Shown: positions 41,310-50,450 of the stretch, in pieces
Layout: each line of letters begins with the position of its first letter
How positions within the stretch are numbered: position 1 is the stretch's first letter
NCBI RefSeq assembly: GCF_031583145.1
Contig: NZ_CP134050.1
Coordinates: 903,739-967,738 of the forward strand
Source of the DNA: Brevibacillus brevis
GTDB taxonomy: Bacteria > Bacillota > Bacilli > Brevibacillales > Brevibacillaceae
Reading direction: 5' to 3'
Length of the DNA: 64,000 bases
Program-made: the position numbers and the translations under genes
Notes under the pieces: generated by a model
The model's input: only the letters and a program-made list of their open reading frames with translations
Told to the model about the DNA's origin: nothing
Database searches by the model: none

Positions 41310-41338
41310 TTGATCGAAAATGATCAATCTTGTATGAT
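41310..41338 (+). promoter_or_regulatory. Promoter overlapping a TTGATC-N6-GATCAA operator
   Basis: TTGATC (41310-41315, -35) and TATGAT (41333-41338, -10) are 17 bp apart. The -35 hexamer is also the left arm of an inverted repeat whose right arm, GATCAA, is at 41322-41327. Further TGATC copies occur at 41258-41262 (TGATCGAATT) and 41279-41286 (TGATCAAT). This is a natural autoregulatory site for the DeoR-type repressor that follows. Confidence 0.7.
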
Positions 41339-41363
41339 TTTACTCAAGAGGAGATCGATAAGG

Positions 41364-42113
41364 ATGGCAACCGAACGCGAAAAGGAAATTCTGAATTTTC
41401 TGGGTAAAAAATCTCCCCTGACTGTGGAAGAGCTGGCAGCCTCTCTGCACGTTTCCGAGGTCACTGTCCGCAGGGACCTCACCGCAATGGAAAGGCAAGG
41501 GCTGATCGTCCGCAAAAGAGGGGGAGCTTCCCTGCCCGAGCTGGGCTTCGAGCCGATGTTCAACCAGCGGCAAAAGAAAAATATCGAGCTCAAGCAAGCG
41601 ATCGCCAAATACGCCGCAAGCATGATCCAGGAGGGCGAGGTAATCGCGCTGGATGTCGGAACGACGACGGCCGAGCTGGCAAGAGAGCTGGCGAAGCGCT
41701 CCGGTATCACGGTGTTTACCTCCTGCATTCAGGTCGCGTCGATCCTCGCCAAGAGCAATCTCCAGGTCTACATGATCGGCGGGTTGATCCGCAAAAGCGA
41801 GATGTCGATGGTCGGCAGCATCGCCCAGGAGACGATCCTGAAATTCAATTTCGACCGCTTCTATCTGGGGATCGCCGGCATCAGCCAGGATGCGGGGCCG
41901 ACGGATTACAGCATCGAAGAGACGGAGATCAAAAGGGCGTTCATCCAACGTTCCAAAGAGGTCGTCGCTCTGGTCGACCGGACCAAATTCGGCGAGTCTT
42001 CGCTTATCAAGGTGTGCGAAGCGGAGAGAATCGATGAAGTGATCACAAACGGAGGGGACTTCGGCGGTCCACACCCGGAAGCCCATTTTCGCGGGAAAAT
42101 CACGTACGTCTGA
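41364..42113 (+). CDS. DeoR-family (GlpR/SgcR-type) transcriptional repressor
   Basis: A 249-aa regulator of the E. coli DeoR/GlpR family, unrelated to the SorC-type regulator at 2371. The winged helix is at about 6-60 (LTVEELAASLHVSEVTVRRDLTAMERQGL), and the effector domain has ALDVGTTTAELARELA, YMIGGLIRKSEMSMVGS and ALVDRTKFGESSL. Such proteins bind a sugar phosphate or similar and leave the operator. The ATG at 41364 follows AGAGGAG; the frame is open to 41232 but that stretch is the promoter. First gene of an eight-gene operon. In E. coli the sgc operon is also associated with a DeoR-type regulator (SgcR). Confidence 0.9.
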   Translation: MATEREKEILNFLGKKSPLTVEELAASLHVSEVTVRRDLTAMERQGLIVRKRGGASLPELGFEPMFNQRQKKNIELKQAIAKYAASMIQEGEVIALDVGTTTAELARELAKRSGITVFTSCIQVASILAKSNLQVYMIGGLIRKSEMSMVGSIAQETILKFNFDRFYLGIAGISQDAGPTDYSIEETEIKRAFIQRSKEVVALVDRTKFGESSLIKVCEAERIDEVITNGGDFGGPHPEAHFRGKITYV

Positions 42114-42165
42114 TCACTGGGCGTCATTGGGGAGCGATCATCTTACTGCGAGGAGTGTGAAGGAC

Positions 42166-43689
42166 GTGGCCTATGTCCTCGGAATCGACATCGGCACCTA
42201 CGAGTCCAAAGGAGCGCTGACAGACGAGACAGGAAGGCTGCTTGTGAGCGAGTCGGTGCCGCACCGCTTGGAAATGCCCCAAAAAGGATGGGCCGAGCAT
42301 GACGCGGAGCAGACCTGGTGGCATGATTTTACGTATCTGAGCAAGGCCATTACGCGGCAGGCGGCTGACCAGTACGGGATTCGGCCAAAGGAGATCAAAG
42401 CCGTGGGGGTCAGCTCGATCGCCCCTGCGGTCGTGCCGGTAGATGCCCAGGGGCAGCCGCTGCGCAAAGCGATCCTGTACGGGGTGGATACGCGTACCCA
42501 AAAGCAGGTCGCCGAGCTGAACGAGCGGCTCGGGGCGGAGCGGATCTTCCAGGTGTCCGCACAGGCATTGTCAGCCCAGTCTGCGGGACCGAAAATACTG
42601 TGGATCCGGCAGGAGGAGCCGCAAGTGTATGAGCGAACGGCCACGTTCCTCTGCGGCTCCGGCTACCTGGTCCACAAGCTGACGGGGGAGCGGATTATCG
42701 ACCGCTATACAGCCGCCTCTTACGCTCCGCTCTTCGATATCCACAGGCTGAGCTGGAGCGGGGAGCTCGGCGGCAGCGTGTGCGAGCTGGACAAATTGCC
42801 GCGTCTTCTCTGGAGCCATGAAATCGCAGGGGAAGTGACGGAACAAGCGGCGGCGCAGACGGGTCTCGCTCAGGGTACCAAGGTGATCGCGGGTACGGCG
42901 GATGCCCTCGCGGAGGCAATCAGTGTCGGCGCGGTGCATACGGGCGATCTGATGCTGATGTACGGGAGCTCTACCTTTTTCATTCTGCTGTCTCCACGTC
43001 TGCCCCACACCCAGACGCTGTGGGCCAATTTGCACGCCGTCCCGGGAATGCACACGGTTACAGGCGGCACCGCTACAGCGGGTTCGCTCACCCGCTGGTT
43101 CATCGATCAATGGCTTTCGGTTCCAGGCCACAGTCGTATGACCGTAGACGAAGCGTACACCCATGCGACAATGCAGGCACAACAGAGCCCTCCCGGCGCA
43201 AACGGACTGCTCACCCTGCCTTATTTTAGCGGCGAGCGGACGCCCATCCATCACGCGACGGCAAAAGGTGTGCTGTTCGGGCTGACCCTGCAGCACACGC
43301 AAGCGGACATGTACCGCTCGATTCTGGAAGGCATCTCGCTTTCCATCCGCCACAACCTGGATGAGATCAAGAGCTTGCAGATGCCGATCCACAGGGCCAT
43401 CGCCGTCGGTGGAGGCGTCAGGAACCGCCTCTGGCTGCAGAGCGTGAGCGACATTTGTCAGGTCACTCAGGCCATCCCGGAAATCACGCTGGGGGCCGCC
43501 TACGGAAACGCCTTTTTGGCTGCCTTGGGGCTCGGCTGGTACCGCGATCTTGCGGACATGGAGCGCTGGGTGAAAATCAGGGAGGAGATTGTACCGAGGC
43601 AGGAGCATCTGGCTTTATACGAGCACCGTTACGAGCTGTATCGGCGGCTTTACCGGCAAACGCGGGATCTGATGGACGAGTTGGCATGA
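42166..43689 (+). CDS. FGGY-family carbohydrate kinase
   Basis: A 507-aa ATP-dependent kinase. The N-terminal loop is LGIDIGTYESKGAL, the likely catalytic aspartate is D246 in AGTADALAEA, and the adenine-binding block is VGGGVRNRLWLQSV. It belongs with xylulokinase, gluconokinase and LsrK-like sequences rather than glycerol kinase. The GTG at 42166 is preferred because GAGGAG is 10 bases upstream; a GTG at 42157 is too close to that site and a TTG at 42127 lacks one. It supplies the phosphorylation that a PTS would give in sgc-like systems, since this operon imports by an ABC transporter. Substrate unknown. Confidence 0.87.
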   Translation: MAYVLGIDIGTYESKGALTDETGRLLVSESVPHRLEMPQKGWAEHDAEQTWWHDFTYLSKAITRQAADQYGIRPKEIKAVGVSSIAPAVVPVDAQGQPLRKAILYGVDTRTQKQVAELNERLGAERIFQVSAQALSAQSAGPKILWIRQEEPQVYERTATFLCGSGYLVHKLTGERIIDRYTAASYAPLFDIHRLSWSGELGGSVCELDKLPRLLWSHEIAGEVTEQAAAQTGLAQGTKVIAGTADALAEAISVGAVHTGDLMLMYGSSTFFILLSPRLPHTQTLWANLHAVPGMHTVTGGTATAGSLTRWFIDQWLSVPGHSRMTVDEAYTHATMQAQQSPPGANGLLTLPYFSGERTPIHHATAKGVLFGLTLQHTQADMYRSILEGISLSIRHNLDEIKSLQMPIHRAIAVGGGVRNRLWLQSVSDICQVTQAIPEITLGAAYGNAFLAALGLGWYRDLADMERWVKIREEIVPRQEHLALYEHRYELYRRLYRQTRDLMDELA

Positions 43690-43719
43690 ACGTTACCGAA
43701 GACGACGGGGGAGACGACG

Positions 43720-44820
43720 ATGAATTCTGATTTTTCGAAAATGAAGGAAATCTTGCGGGGTTTGACCTCTTGCTTGGCTCTGCCGGGCTACGAGGATTCC
43801 GTCATCCGCTATGTGAAGGAGCATCTGTCGAACAAGGCCCAGGACGTTCAAGTAGATCCCCTGGGGAATGTAATCGCACGCATGAATCGCTCGCAGGCGG
43901 AAAATCCGTATCGAGTGATGGTGTTCGCCCATATGGACGAGCTGGGGCTGGTCGTGAACAAGGTGGAGGAGGACGGGTTTTTGCGCCTGGAGCGCGTCGG
44001 CGGGATACCGGAGAAAAGCCTCGCGGGAACGACCCTCCTCATCGAAACCGGCGGGCGGCAATGGAACGGCATCGTGGGCACCAAATCGCACCATGTCACC
44101 CGCCCGGAGGAAAAGTACAAGGTGCTTCCCGTGAGCGAGATTTATGCCGACTTCGGCTTTCGCAGCAAGCAGGAGGTGCTGGACGCGGGCATCTCTCCCG
44201 GTACGCCGGTAGGCTACGCGCGGCAGTTTTTTTCCAACGGCTCGATCGTGTTCGGCAATGCGCTGGACAACCGCGTCGGCTGTCTGGCGCTGCTGGAGCT
44301 GGCTGACCGGATCGACGCCGCACAGCTGCCCTGCGAGCTGTACCTGGTCTTTTCCGTCCAGGAAGAGTTCAACCTGCGTGGGGTGCTGCCGGCCGTGCGA
44401 AAAGTGAACCCGCACCTGGCCATTACCCTCGACATCACCATCGCTGCGGATACTCCCGACCTGAAAGGCGGTCCGGACATACGGCTGGGAGGGGGACCGA
44501 GCATCGGCATGTACACGTTTCACGGCAGAGGAACGCTGGGCGGGCTGATTCCCAATCCAAAGCTGGTCAAACAAATCCAGCAGGTCGCGAGGGAAAACGA
44601 CATTCCGCTTCAGCAAGCGGTGTTCATGGGAATCTTGACGGACGCCTCGTTTAGCCAGCTGGAGAATGACGGCATCCCCATGGTCGATCTCGGCTATCCG
44701 GCCAGGTACACGCACGCACCGGTCGAAGCGGTCGATCTGCGCGATGTGGAGCAGCTCGTTTGCCTGCTGGAAAGGCTGCTGCCTGCGTGCGATCACAATC
44801 TCGACCTCACCCGTGGGTAA
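43720..44820 (+). CDS. M42-family metallo-aminopeptidase-like hydrolase (SgcX/FrvX type)
   Basis: A 366-aa M42 protein with every metal ligand and the general base present: H71 and D73 (AHMDELG), D183 (ALDNRVG), E215-E216 (FSVQEEF), D238 (ITLDITIAADTPD) and H332 (RYTHAPVE). It should be an active di-metal hydrolase, probably a large oligomer in the cytoplasm. Homologues SgcX and FrvX sit inside E. coli sugar operons, where their role is unknown. Here it lies between a sugar kinase and a BtpA-family gene, so its substrate may be a sugar conjugate such as a glycosyl amide or glycopeptide rather than a bulk peptide (inference). Confidence 0.9.
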   Translation: MNSDFSKMKEILRGLTSCLALPGYEDSVIRYVKEHLSNKAQDVQVDPLGNVIARMNRSQAENPYRVMVFAHMDELGLVVNKVEEDGFLRLERVGGIPEKSLAGTTLLIETGGRQWNGIVGTKSHHVTRPEEKYKVLPVSEIYADFGFRSKQEVLDAGISPGTPVGYARQFFSNGSIVFGNALDNRVGCLALLELADRIDAAQLPCELYLVFSVQEEFNLRGVLPAVRKVNPHLAITLDITIAADTPDLKGGPDIRLGGGPSIGMYTFHGRGTLGGLIPNPKLVKQIQQVARENDIPLQQAVFMGILTDASFSQLENDGIPMVDLGYPARYTHAPVEAVDLRDVEQLVCLLERLLPACDHNLDLTRG

Positions 44821-44853
44821 GCGTACTACAAATTGGAGGAGTGGAGTCCTGCT

Positions 44854-45663
44854 ATGACTTGGTTAAAAGACGTAATCGGTACGGAAAAAGCGATCATCGC
44901 GATGTGCCACTTGTTGCCGCTGCCCGGCGATCCTTACTTTGAAAAAGACAAAGGGATGGACTACGTGGTAGAAATGGCTCGGAAGGACCTGCGCGCCCTT
45001 CAGGAAGGCGGAGTGGACGCCGTGATGTTTTCCAACGAGTTCAGCCTTCCGTACCTGACCGATGTGAAGACGGAGACGGTGGCCGCGATGGCGAGAATCA
45101 TCGGGGAGATCAAGGGCGACATCAAGATCCCGTTTGGAGTGAACGTGCTGTGGGACGCGAAAAAATCGCTTGACCTTGCAGTGGCCACCGGTGCCCAGTT
45201 TGTGCGTGAAATTTTCACCGGTGTGTATGCCAGCGACTTCGGGATCTGGAACACCAACGTCGGCGAGACTGTGCGGCACCAGTATCGGATCGGAGGGGAG
45301 GGTGTGAAGCTGCTCTTCAATATCGTCCCGGAAGCGGCGAAGTACATGGCGGAGCGGGACATCGAAACCGTCGCGAAGTCCACCGTGTTCAACAACCGGC
45401 CGGATGCCTTGTGCGTCTCCGGGCTGACGGCGGGCACCGAGACCGATTCGCAAATCTTGAAGCGGGTAAAGGATGCCGTGCCGGATACGGTCGTCCTGGC
45501 GAATACCGGGGTCAGGCTGGCCAATCTGGAACAGCAGCTGTCAATCGCAGACGGAGCGGTTGTCGGCACGACGTTCAAATACGACGGAAAATTCGAAAAT
45601 CACGTGGAGCAAGACCGGGTCCGCGTATTCATGGACAAGGTCAAGGCGTTTCGCGAGCGGTAG
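44854..45663 (+). CDS. BtpA/SgcQ-family TIM-barrel protein
   Basis: A 269-aa member of the BtpA family. Diagnostic stretches are AIIAMCHLLPLPGDP at the N-terminus, GGVDAVMFSNEFSLPY, IPFGVNVLWDAKKSLDLA, FVREIFTGVYASDFGIWN and the phosphate-site-like C-terminal ANTGVRLAN...IADGAVVGTTFK. The layout is a (beta/alpha)8 barrel of the phosphate-binding kind. The E. coli relative SgcQ is encoded in the sgc operon; cyanobacterial BtpA affects photosystem I stability. No reaction is established. By context it acts on the phosphorylated sugar as a lyase or isomerase. The ATG at 44854 has TGGAG seven bases upstream. Confidence 0.87.
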   Translation: MTWLKDVIGTEKAIIAMCHLLPLPGDPYFEKDKGMDYVVEMARKDLRALQEGGVDAVMFSNEFSLPYLTDVKTETVAAMARIIGEIKGDIKIPFGVNVLWDAKKSLDLAVATGAQFVREIFTGVYASDFGIWNTNVGETVRHQYRIGGEGVKLLFNIVPEAAKYMAERDIETVAKSTVFNNRPDALCVSGLTAGTETDSQILKRVKDAVPDTVVLANTGVRLANLEQQLSIADGAVVGTTFKYDGKFENHVEQDRVRVFMDKVKAFRER

Positions 45664-45719
45664 TCCAACACATGCAGCTGTCATTTTCCAACCAAAAGAA
45701 AAAGGGAGGTCCAAAGTCC

Positions 45720-46802
45720 ATGAACAGACAGAAACGGAATGGGACGCTGGCATGCTTGATGCTGGCTGTACTGCTGCTCTTCCTTACGGCATGCAGTGGC
45801 GGTGGGGCAGGCTCGCAGAATGGAGCGGGGACACAGCCGCAGGGACAGCAGGATCAGCAGGGCCAAGGGCAACAGGCGGGCGGCAAAAAGTACAAAATCG
45901 CCACGGTGGTCAAATTGACCGGCGTCGCCTGGTTTGACCGTATGAATGAAGGCATCAAGAAATTTGGGGAGGACACCGGCCACGAGACGTTCATGCAAGG
46001 TCCGCAAAAGGCTGACGCCGCCTTGCAGGTACAGATTATCGAGGACCTGATCGCGCAGAAGGTAGACGCAATCACCGTCGTACCGTTCTCTGCCGAAGCG
46101 CTCGAGCCGGTACTGAAAAAGGCAAGGGAGAAAGGCATCGTCGTCATCACGCACGAAGCCGATGGTTTCCAGAATACCGACTTCAACATCGAGGCGTTCG
46201 ACAACCTGGATTACGGAGCATTTTTGATGGACAACCTGGCGAAGGCGATGGGCGAGCAGGGCGAATACATGACGACAGTCGGGAGTCTGACGACCAAGTC
46301 GCACATGCAGTGGGAAGAGGGAGCCTACAAGCGCCAGCAGGAAAAATACCCGAACATGAAAGCGGTCGCGCGCAAGCTGGAGACGAACGACGACCAGAAG
46401 ACCGCGAGCGAAAAGTTCCGCGAGACGCTGAAGGCGTATCCCAATCTGAAGGGCTTCCAGGGTGCATCCGGGAATGACGCTGCGGGGGCGGCGCTGGCAG
46501 TCGAAGAGATGGGACTGCAAGGGAAAGTCAGCGTCGTGGGCACGAGCGTCCCGTCCGTCAGCAAGCAGTATCTGGAGAGCGGCGCGATGAGCATGATCGG
46601 ATTCTGGGATCCGGCCGACGCCGGATACGTCATGAACAGGCTGGCGGTCATGGTGCTGGACGGCAAGAAGGACGAGATCAAGGAAGGCGCCGATCTTGGA
46701 GTGAAAGGCTACGAGCACATCAAGGTGGTAGACGGAAAGTATCTGTTCGGCAGCGCCTGGGTAGGCGTCGGCAAGGACAATATGAACGAGTACAACTTCT
46801 AA
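45720..46802 (+). CDS. Sugar ABC transporter, substrate-binding lipoprotein (RhaS/LsrB-like)
   Basis: A 360-aa lipoprotein; lipobox FLTAC gives lipidation at C25, followed by a Gln/Gly-rich linker (about 30-56). The binding domain begins KYKIATVVKLTGVAWFDRMN and continues with QIIEDLIAQKVDAITVVP, VVITHEADGF and VVGTSVPSVSKQYLESG. The overall pattern is the rhamnose/autoinducer-2 subgroup. The LsrB residues that contact AI-2 are not clearly conserved (for example the D-Q pair in the 160s region), so another ligand is likely. AGGGAGGT precedes the ATG at 45720. Extracellular face of the membrane. Confidence 0.9.
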   Translation: MNRQKRNGTLACLMLAVLLLFLTACSGGGAGSQNGAGTQPQGQQDQQGQGQQAGGKKYKIATVVKLTGVAWFDRMNEGIKKFGEDTGHETFMQGPQKADAALQVQIIEDLIAQKVDAITVVPFSAEALEPVLKKAREKGIVVITHEADGFQNTDFNIEAFDNLDYGAFLMDNLAKAMGEQGEYMTTVGSLTTKSHMQWEEGAYKRQQEKYPNMKAVARKLETNDDQKTASEKFRETLKAYPNLKGFQGASGNDAAGAALAVEEMGLQGKVSVVGTSVPSVSKQYLESGAMSMIGFWDPADAGYVMNRLAVMVLDGKKDEIKEGADLGVKGYEHIKVVDGKYLFGSAWVGVGKDNMNEYNF

Positions 46803-46838
46803 ATCCGAGCGCGAAAGCAGAAAGGGTGAACCGCAATC

Positions 46839-48323
46839 ATGCCGCTCATGCAATTGTCGGGAATCAGCAAGTCATTTGCCGGAGTGCAAGCCCTGAAAGA
46901 CGTCAGCATCGAGCTTGATTACGGAGAGATCCACTGTTTGGCCGGAGAGAATGGTTGCGGGAAATCCACCCTGATCAAGGTCATGTCCGGCGTTCATGCG
47001 CCGGACTGTGGCGAGATGCTGATTCACGGACAGAAACGCACTTTTCACAGTCCGATCGATGCGATCAACGAAGGGATTCAAGTCATTTATCAGGATTTTT
47101 CCATCTTTCCAAACCTGTCTGTCGCGGAAAACATCGCGCTGGGGACGGAGCTGGCTCATGGCAAAAAGCTCGTCAACTGGCGCCGGATGAGGCGGATGGC
47201 CAAGCAGGCGCTGGAGAAGGTGAACGTGGGACTGGATCTGGATGCCAAAGTCGAGACGCTGTCCGTCGCTGACAAGCAGCTCATCGCCATCTCCCGGGCG
47301 CTGATGCACAACGCCAGGCTGATCATCATGGATGAGCCGACGACTGCCTTGACGCAAAGAGAAGTCAGGGCGCTGTTTTCGGTCATCAGCGGCTTGAGGC
47401 GGGAAGGAATCTCGATTCTGTTTGTCAGCCACAAGCTGGAAGAGGTCTTCGAGATTTCCGAGAGGATCACGATCCTGCGAAACGGCCAAAATGTGGTGTC
47501 GGAGCCGGCCGGCCGGTTGGATCGCGACAAGCTCGTCTTTTACATGACGGGCAGGCAGATCGCAGAAAGCAGCTACGAGATCAAAGAGGAAGAGACAGTG
47601 CCGGTCTTGCAAACGGAGAACCTGGGATTGCAAGGGTGCTTTGAACATATTTCCATGCAGATCAGAGCGGGAGAAATCGTGGGATTGACAGGACTCTTGG
47701 GCTCGGGGCGCACCGAGCTGGCCGAAGCGCTCTTTGGCCTGCGGCCTGCGACGAGCGGGAAGATTTTCATCGACGGTACGGAGAGGCAAATTCGTACCGT
47801 CCAAGACGCCATCCAGCAAAAAATGGCCTACGTCCCGGAAGACCGGCTGACGGAAGGTCTGTTTCTGGAGCAATCGATCGAACGGAACATGGTGATCAGC
47901 GTCGTGGATCGCCTGGCCAACCGCTGGCGCACGATCGATGCAGACAAAGCGAAAGCGACGGTCCGAGACTGGATTGCGACCCTGGGCATCGCGACGCATT
48001 CGCCTGCCCTGCCCGTCAAGACGCTTTCCGGTGGGAATCAGCAGCGCGTCGTCCTGGCCAAATGGCTGGCGACCGAGCCGCGCCTGCTCATTCTGAACGG
48101 ACCGACCGTCGGGGTGGACATCGGGTCCAAAGAAGACATTCATCAAGTTGTTCGGAGCTTGGCGAAGGAAGGGATGGCCGTGCTGATGATTTCCGACGAT
48201 CTTACCGAACTGAGGCAAAACTGCAATCGGGTGCTGGTGATGAAAAAGGGGCGACTGGTCGGGGAAATGGCGGGAAAAGCCTTGACCCAGGAGGAGTGGA
48301 CGAGGCTCCAGGAAGCGACGTAG
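46839..48323 (+). CDS. Sugar ABC transporter, duplicated ATPase with degenerate second site
   Basis: A 494-aa CUT2 double ATPase. The first half is fully conserved: Walker A GENGCGKST (36-44), Walker B LIIMDEPTTAL and switch histidine in FVSHKLEE. The second half lacks a normal P-loop (GLLGSGRTE, usual for the class) and also has a changed Walker B, LLILNGPTVGVD, where the expected Asp-Glu pair is N420-G421. The LSGGNQQRVVLAKWL signature is intact. ATP hydrolysis should therefore occur at only one of the two composite sites. Followed by two permease genes. Confidence 0.9.
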   Translation: MPLMQLSGISKSFAGVQALKDVSIELDYGEIHCLAGENGCGKSTLIKVMSGVHAPDCGEMLIHGQKRTFHSPIDAINEGIQVIYQDFSIFPNLSVAENIALGTELAHGKKLVNWRRMRRMAKQALEKVNVGLDLDAKVETLSVADKQLIAISRALMHNARLIIMDEPTTALTQREVRALFSVISGLRREGISILFVSHKLEEVFEISERITILRNGQNVVSEPAGRLDRDKLVFYMTGRQIAESSYEIKEEETVPVLQTENLGLQGCFEHISMQIRAGEIVGLTGLLGSGRTELAEALFGLRPATSGKIFIDGTERQIRTVQDAIQQKMAYVPEDRLTEGLFLEQSIERNMVISVVDRLANRWRTIDADKAKATVRDWIATLGIATHSPALPVKTLSGGNQQRVVLAKWLATEPRLLILNGPTVGVDIGSKEDIHQVVRSLAKEGMAVLMISDDLTELRQNCNRVLVMKKGRLVGEMAGKALTQEEWTRLQEAT

Positions 48324-48362
48324 ACGTGGGGCCAGCGAAGGAAAAGAGGTGTACATCCACAG

Positions 48363-49361
48363 ATGAAAAAGGTAGTGCAGACCAGTGAGTTTTACGTGGC
48401 GGTCGTCGTCCTCGCGCTGTTCCTCGTCATCGGCAGCCAAAACGAAGCGTTTTTTACCACCGCCAACCTGTTCGATTTGATTCGCAGCGGCGTCGTTCCC
48501 GGCATATTTGTCATGTGCGCGATGCTGGTGATCATTTCAGGGGGAATCGACGTCTCCTTTCCGGCTATCGCGACCTTCAGCATGTTCAGTGCGACGAAGA
48601 TTCTCCATTCCATCCAGTACGACGGTCCCGTGATCGCGGCCTTCCTTTTGTCCGGTCTGATCGGGCTGTGCCTGGGGATCATCAACGCCGTCTTCATTTC
48701 GCTGTTTCGCTTGCCCACGCTGATCGTCACTTTGGGGACCTCCTCCATGTTCAGCGGGTTTCTCCTGACGTTCGTCGGCAGCAGCCAGATCAGTGATTTG
48801 CCCCGGTCCTTGCTGGCGTTTTCCAAGGAGCAGATTTTCAAATTTACAAACGAGAGCGGTATCACGGTGGGACTTCCCGCTGCGGTGCTGATCACGCTCG
48901 GAGTGATTGTATCCGTAGCTATGCTCTTGCGGTATACGATGATCGGCAGAGGGATCTACGCGCTTGGGGGCGATGCCGTGTCCGCAGAGCGCATAGGCTT
49001 TTCCCCGGTTCGCCTCCAGTTTTTCATTTACAGCTTGGTCGGCCTTTTGGCGGGGATCGCGGGCATGATTCACACGACGATGATGCGAAACTCCAATCCG
49101 GTCGATTTGCTGGGGACGGAGCTTTTGATCATCGCAGCAGTCGTGCTGGGCGGGACCCGCATCACGGGCGGACATGGGACGGTGCTCGGATCGCTGCTCG
49201 GGCTGATTCTCGTCGTCACGATCCAAAACAGCCTGATCCTGCTGGGGATCCCCTCCTACTGGCAGCGATTTGTCATCGGCGCATTGATTTTGATCGGGAC
49301 CGGCGTGGCGGCCTATCAGGTAAAGAGGTCGATCATGAGGCGGAAGTCGATCATAACGTGA
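48363..49361 (+). CDS. Sugar ABC transporter, permease 1
   Basis: A 332-aa CUT2 permease with eight to ten membrane helices. The core block MCAMLVIISGGIDVSFPAIATF corresponds to the GIDLSVG region of RbsC, and AAVVLGGTRITGGHGTVLGSLLG is the distal conserved loop. It ends in a basic tail (VKRSIMRRKSI). With the next gene it should form a heterodimeric channel, as LsrC and LsrD do. AAGAGGTG precedes the ATG. Confidence 0.92.
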   Translation: MKKVVQTSEFYVAVVVLALFLVIGSQNEAFFTTANLFDLIRSGVVPGIFVMCAMLVIISGGIDVSFPAIATFSMFSATKILHSIQYDGPVIAAFLLSGLIGLCLGIINAVFISLFRLPTLIVTLGTSSMFSGFLLTFVGSSQISDLPRSLLAFSKEQIFKFTNESGITVGLPAAVLITLGVIVSVAMLLRYTMIGRGIYALGGDAVSAERIGFSPVRLQFFIYSLVGLLAGIAGMIHTTMMRNSNPVDLLGTELLIIAAVVLGGTRITGGHGTVLGSLLGLILVVTIQNSLILLGIPSYWQRFVIGALILIGTGVAAYQVKRSIMRRKSIIT

Positions 49362-49380
49362 CCACAGGAGGAGGCCTTGT

Positions 49381-50433
49381 ATGACAAAAATCGAAGGAAA
49401 CCATCCCCAACCGTCCATGCCGAAACGCCCCCTGATGCTTGCCCTGACACGCTATTTGCCGCAGGAGGCCAGCGCGAGACGGCTGTTTCTAATCATGGTA
49501 GCGGTCTTTGCCTTGATGGCGGCAGTCAGTCCGGGTACGTTTCTGTCCCTGGACAGCTTTACCTCGATGGCGTTCCAGTTTCCCGTGTTCGGCATTTTTG
49601 CGCTGGCGATGATGCTCACGATGATTTCCGGGGGGATCGACCTGTCCATCGTAGGAATCGCCAACCTGACTTCGATCACAGCCGCCTCAGTGATGGCACG
49701 GCTGCTGCCCGCCGAGGCGACTGCAGGCGAGAGCGCAGCTTTCATAGGGCTGGCAATGCTGGCGGCACTCGCTGTGGGACTCGTGTGCGGACTGTTCAAC
49801 GGCTTTGCCGTCACGAAGATCGGGATTCCGCCCATTCTGGTGACATTAGGGACGATGCAGCTCTACATGGGAACAGCCATCGTCTTCACAAAAGGGCAAG
49901 CGATCGTCGGCCTTCCCGAGCTCTACACGGCGATCGGCAACGGAAGCGTGTGGATCATTCCTGTACCGCTGCTGATATTCGGCTTGTGCACCTGGGCTGC
50001 GTATTTCCTGCTGAACAAACAGTCGTACGGCTTGAAGCTGCAAATGCTGGGCGCAAATCCGACCGCTTCCGCATACGCAGGAGTGAACAACACACGTGTG
50101 CTGCTCAGGACGTACGCCCTCAGCGGCATGCTCGCCGCAATCGCTGGCCTGGTCATCGTCGCGCAGACGAATTCGGCCAAGGCGGACTACGGGACATCGT
50201 ACATCCTGCAGGCGATCCTGGTGGCCGTCATGGGCGGCGTCGACCCCAAAGGCGGCTTCGGGAAAGTCTCGGGGATCGTCATGGCGGTCCTGACGCTGCA
50301 ATTTTTGTCGAGCGGCCTGAACGCCTTGCACGTGGGCAATTTCTTCAAAGACTTCATGTGGGGAATTGTGCTCCTCGCCGTCATGGTCATCAACGAATGG
50401 AGCAATCGCAGAAAGGCCAGGAGACTTGTGTAA
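49381..50433 (+). CDS. Sugar ABC transporter, permease 2
   Basis: A 350-aa CUT2 permease. Conserved blocks are MMLTMISGGIDLSIVGIANLTSI (about 77-100) and ILQAILVAVMGGVDPKGGFGKVSG (about 277-300). The N-terminal 30 residues are hydrophilic. GGAGGAGG gives a strong ribosome site, 19 bp after the first permease. It is the last gene of the operon and is followed by a long terminator hairpin. Confidence 0.92.
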   Translation: MTKIEGNHPQPSMPKRPLMLALTRYLPQEASARRLFLIMVAVFALMAAVSPGTFLSLDSFTSMAFQFPVFGIFALAMMLTMISGGIDLSIVGIANLTSITAASVMARLLPAEATAGESAAFIGLAMLAALAVGLVCGLFNGFAVTKIGIPPILVTLGTMQLYMGTAIVFTKGQAIVGLPELYTAIGNGSVWIIPVPLLIFGLCTWAAYFLLNKQSYGLKLQMLGANPTASAYAGVNNTRVLLRTYALSGMLAAIAGLVIVAQTNSAKADYGTSYILQAILVAVMGGVDPKGGFGKVSGIVMAVLTLQFLSSGLNALHVGNFFKDFMWGIVLLAVMVINEWSNRRKARRLV

Positions 50434-50450
50434 TCAATCAAACCGTTTGA

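Noticed and set aside
46872..48440. A 522-codon minus-strand frame opposite the second ABC ATPase
   Set aside because: Shadow of a gene with intact ABC motifs.
45720..50433. Interpretation of the second sugar operon as an autoinducer-2 (lsr) uptake system
   Set aside because: No LsrF or LsrG-like gene is present, the regulator is GlpR-type rather than LsrR-type, and the AI-2 contact residues are not clearly conserved in the binding protein.
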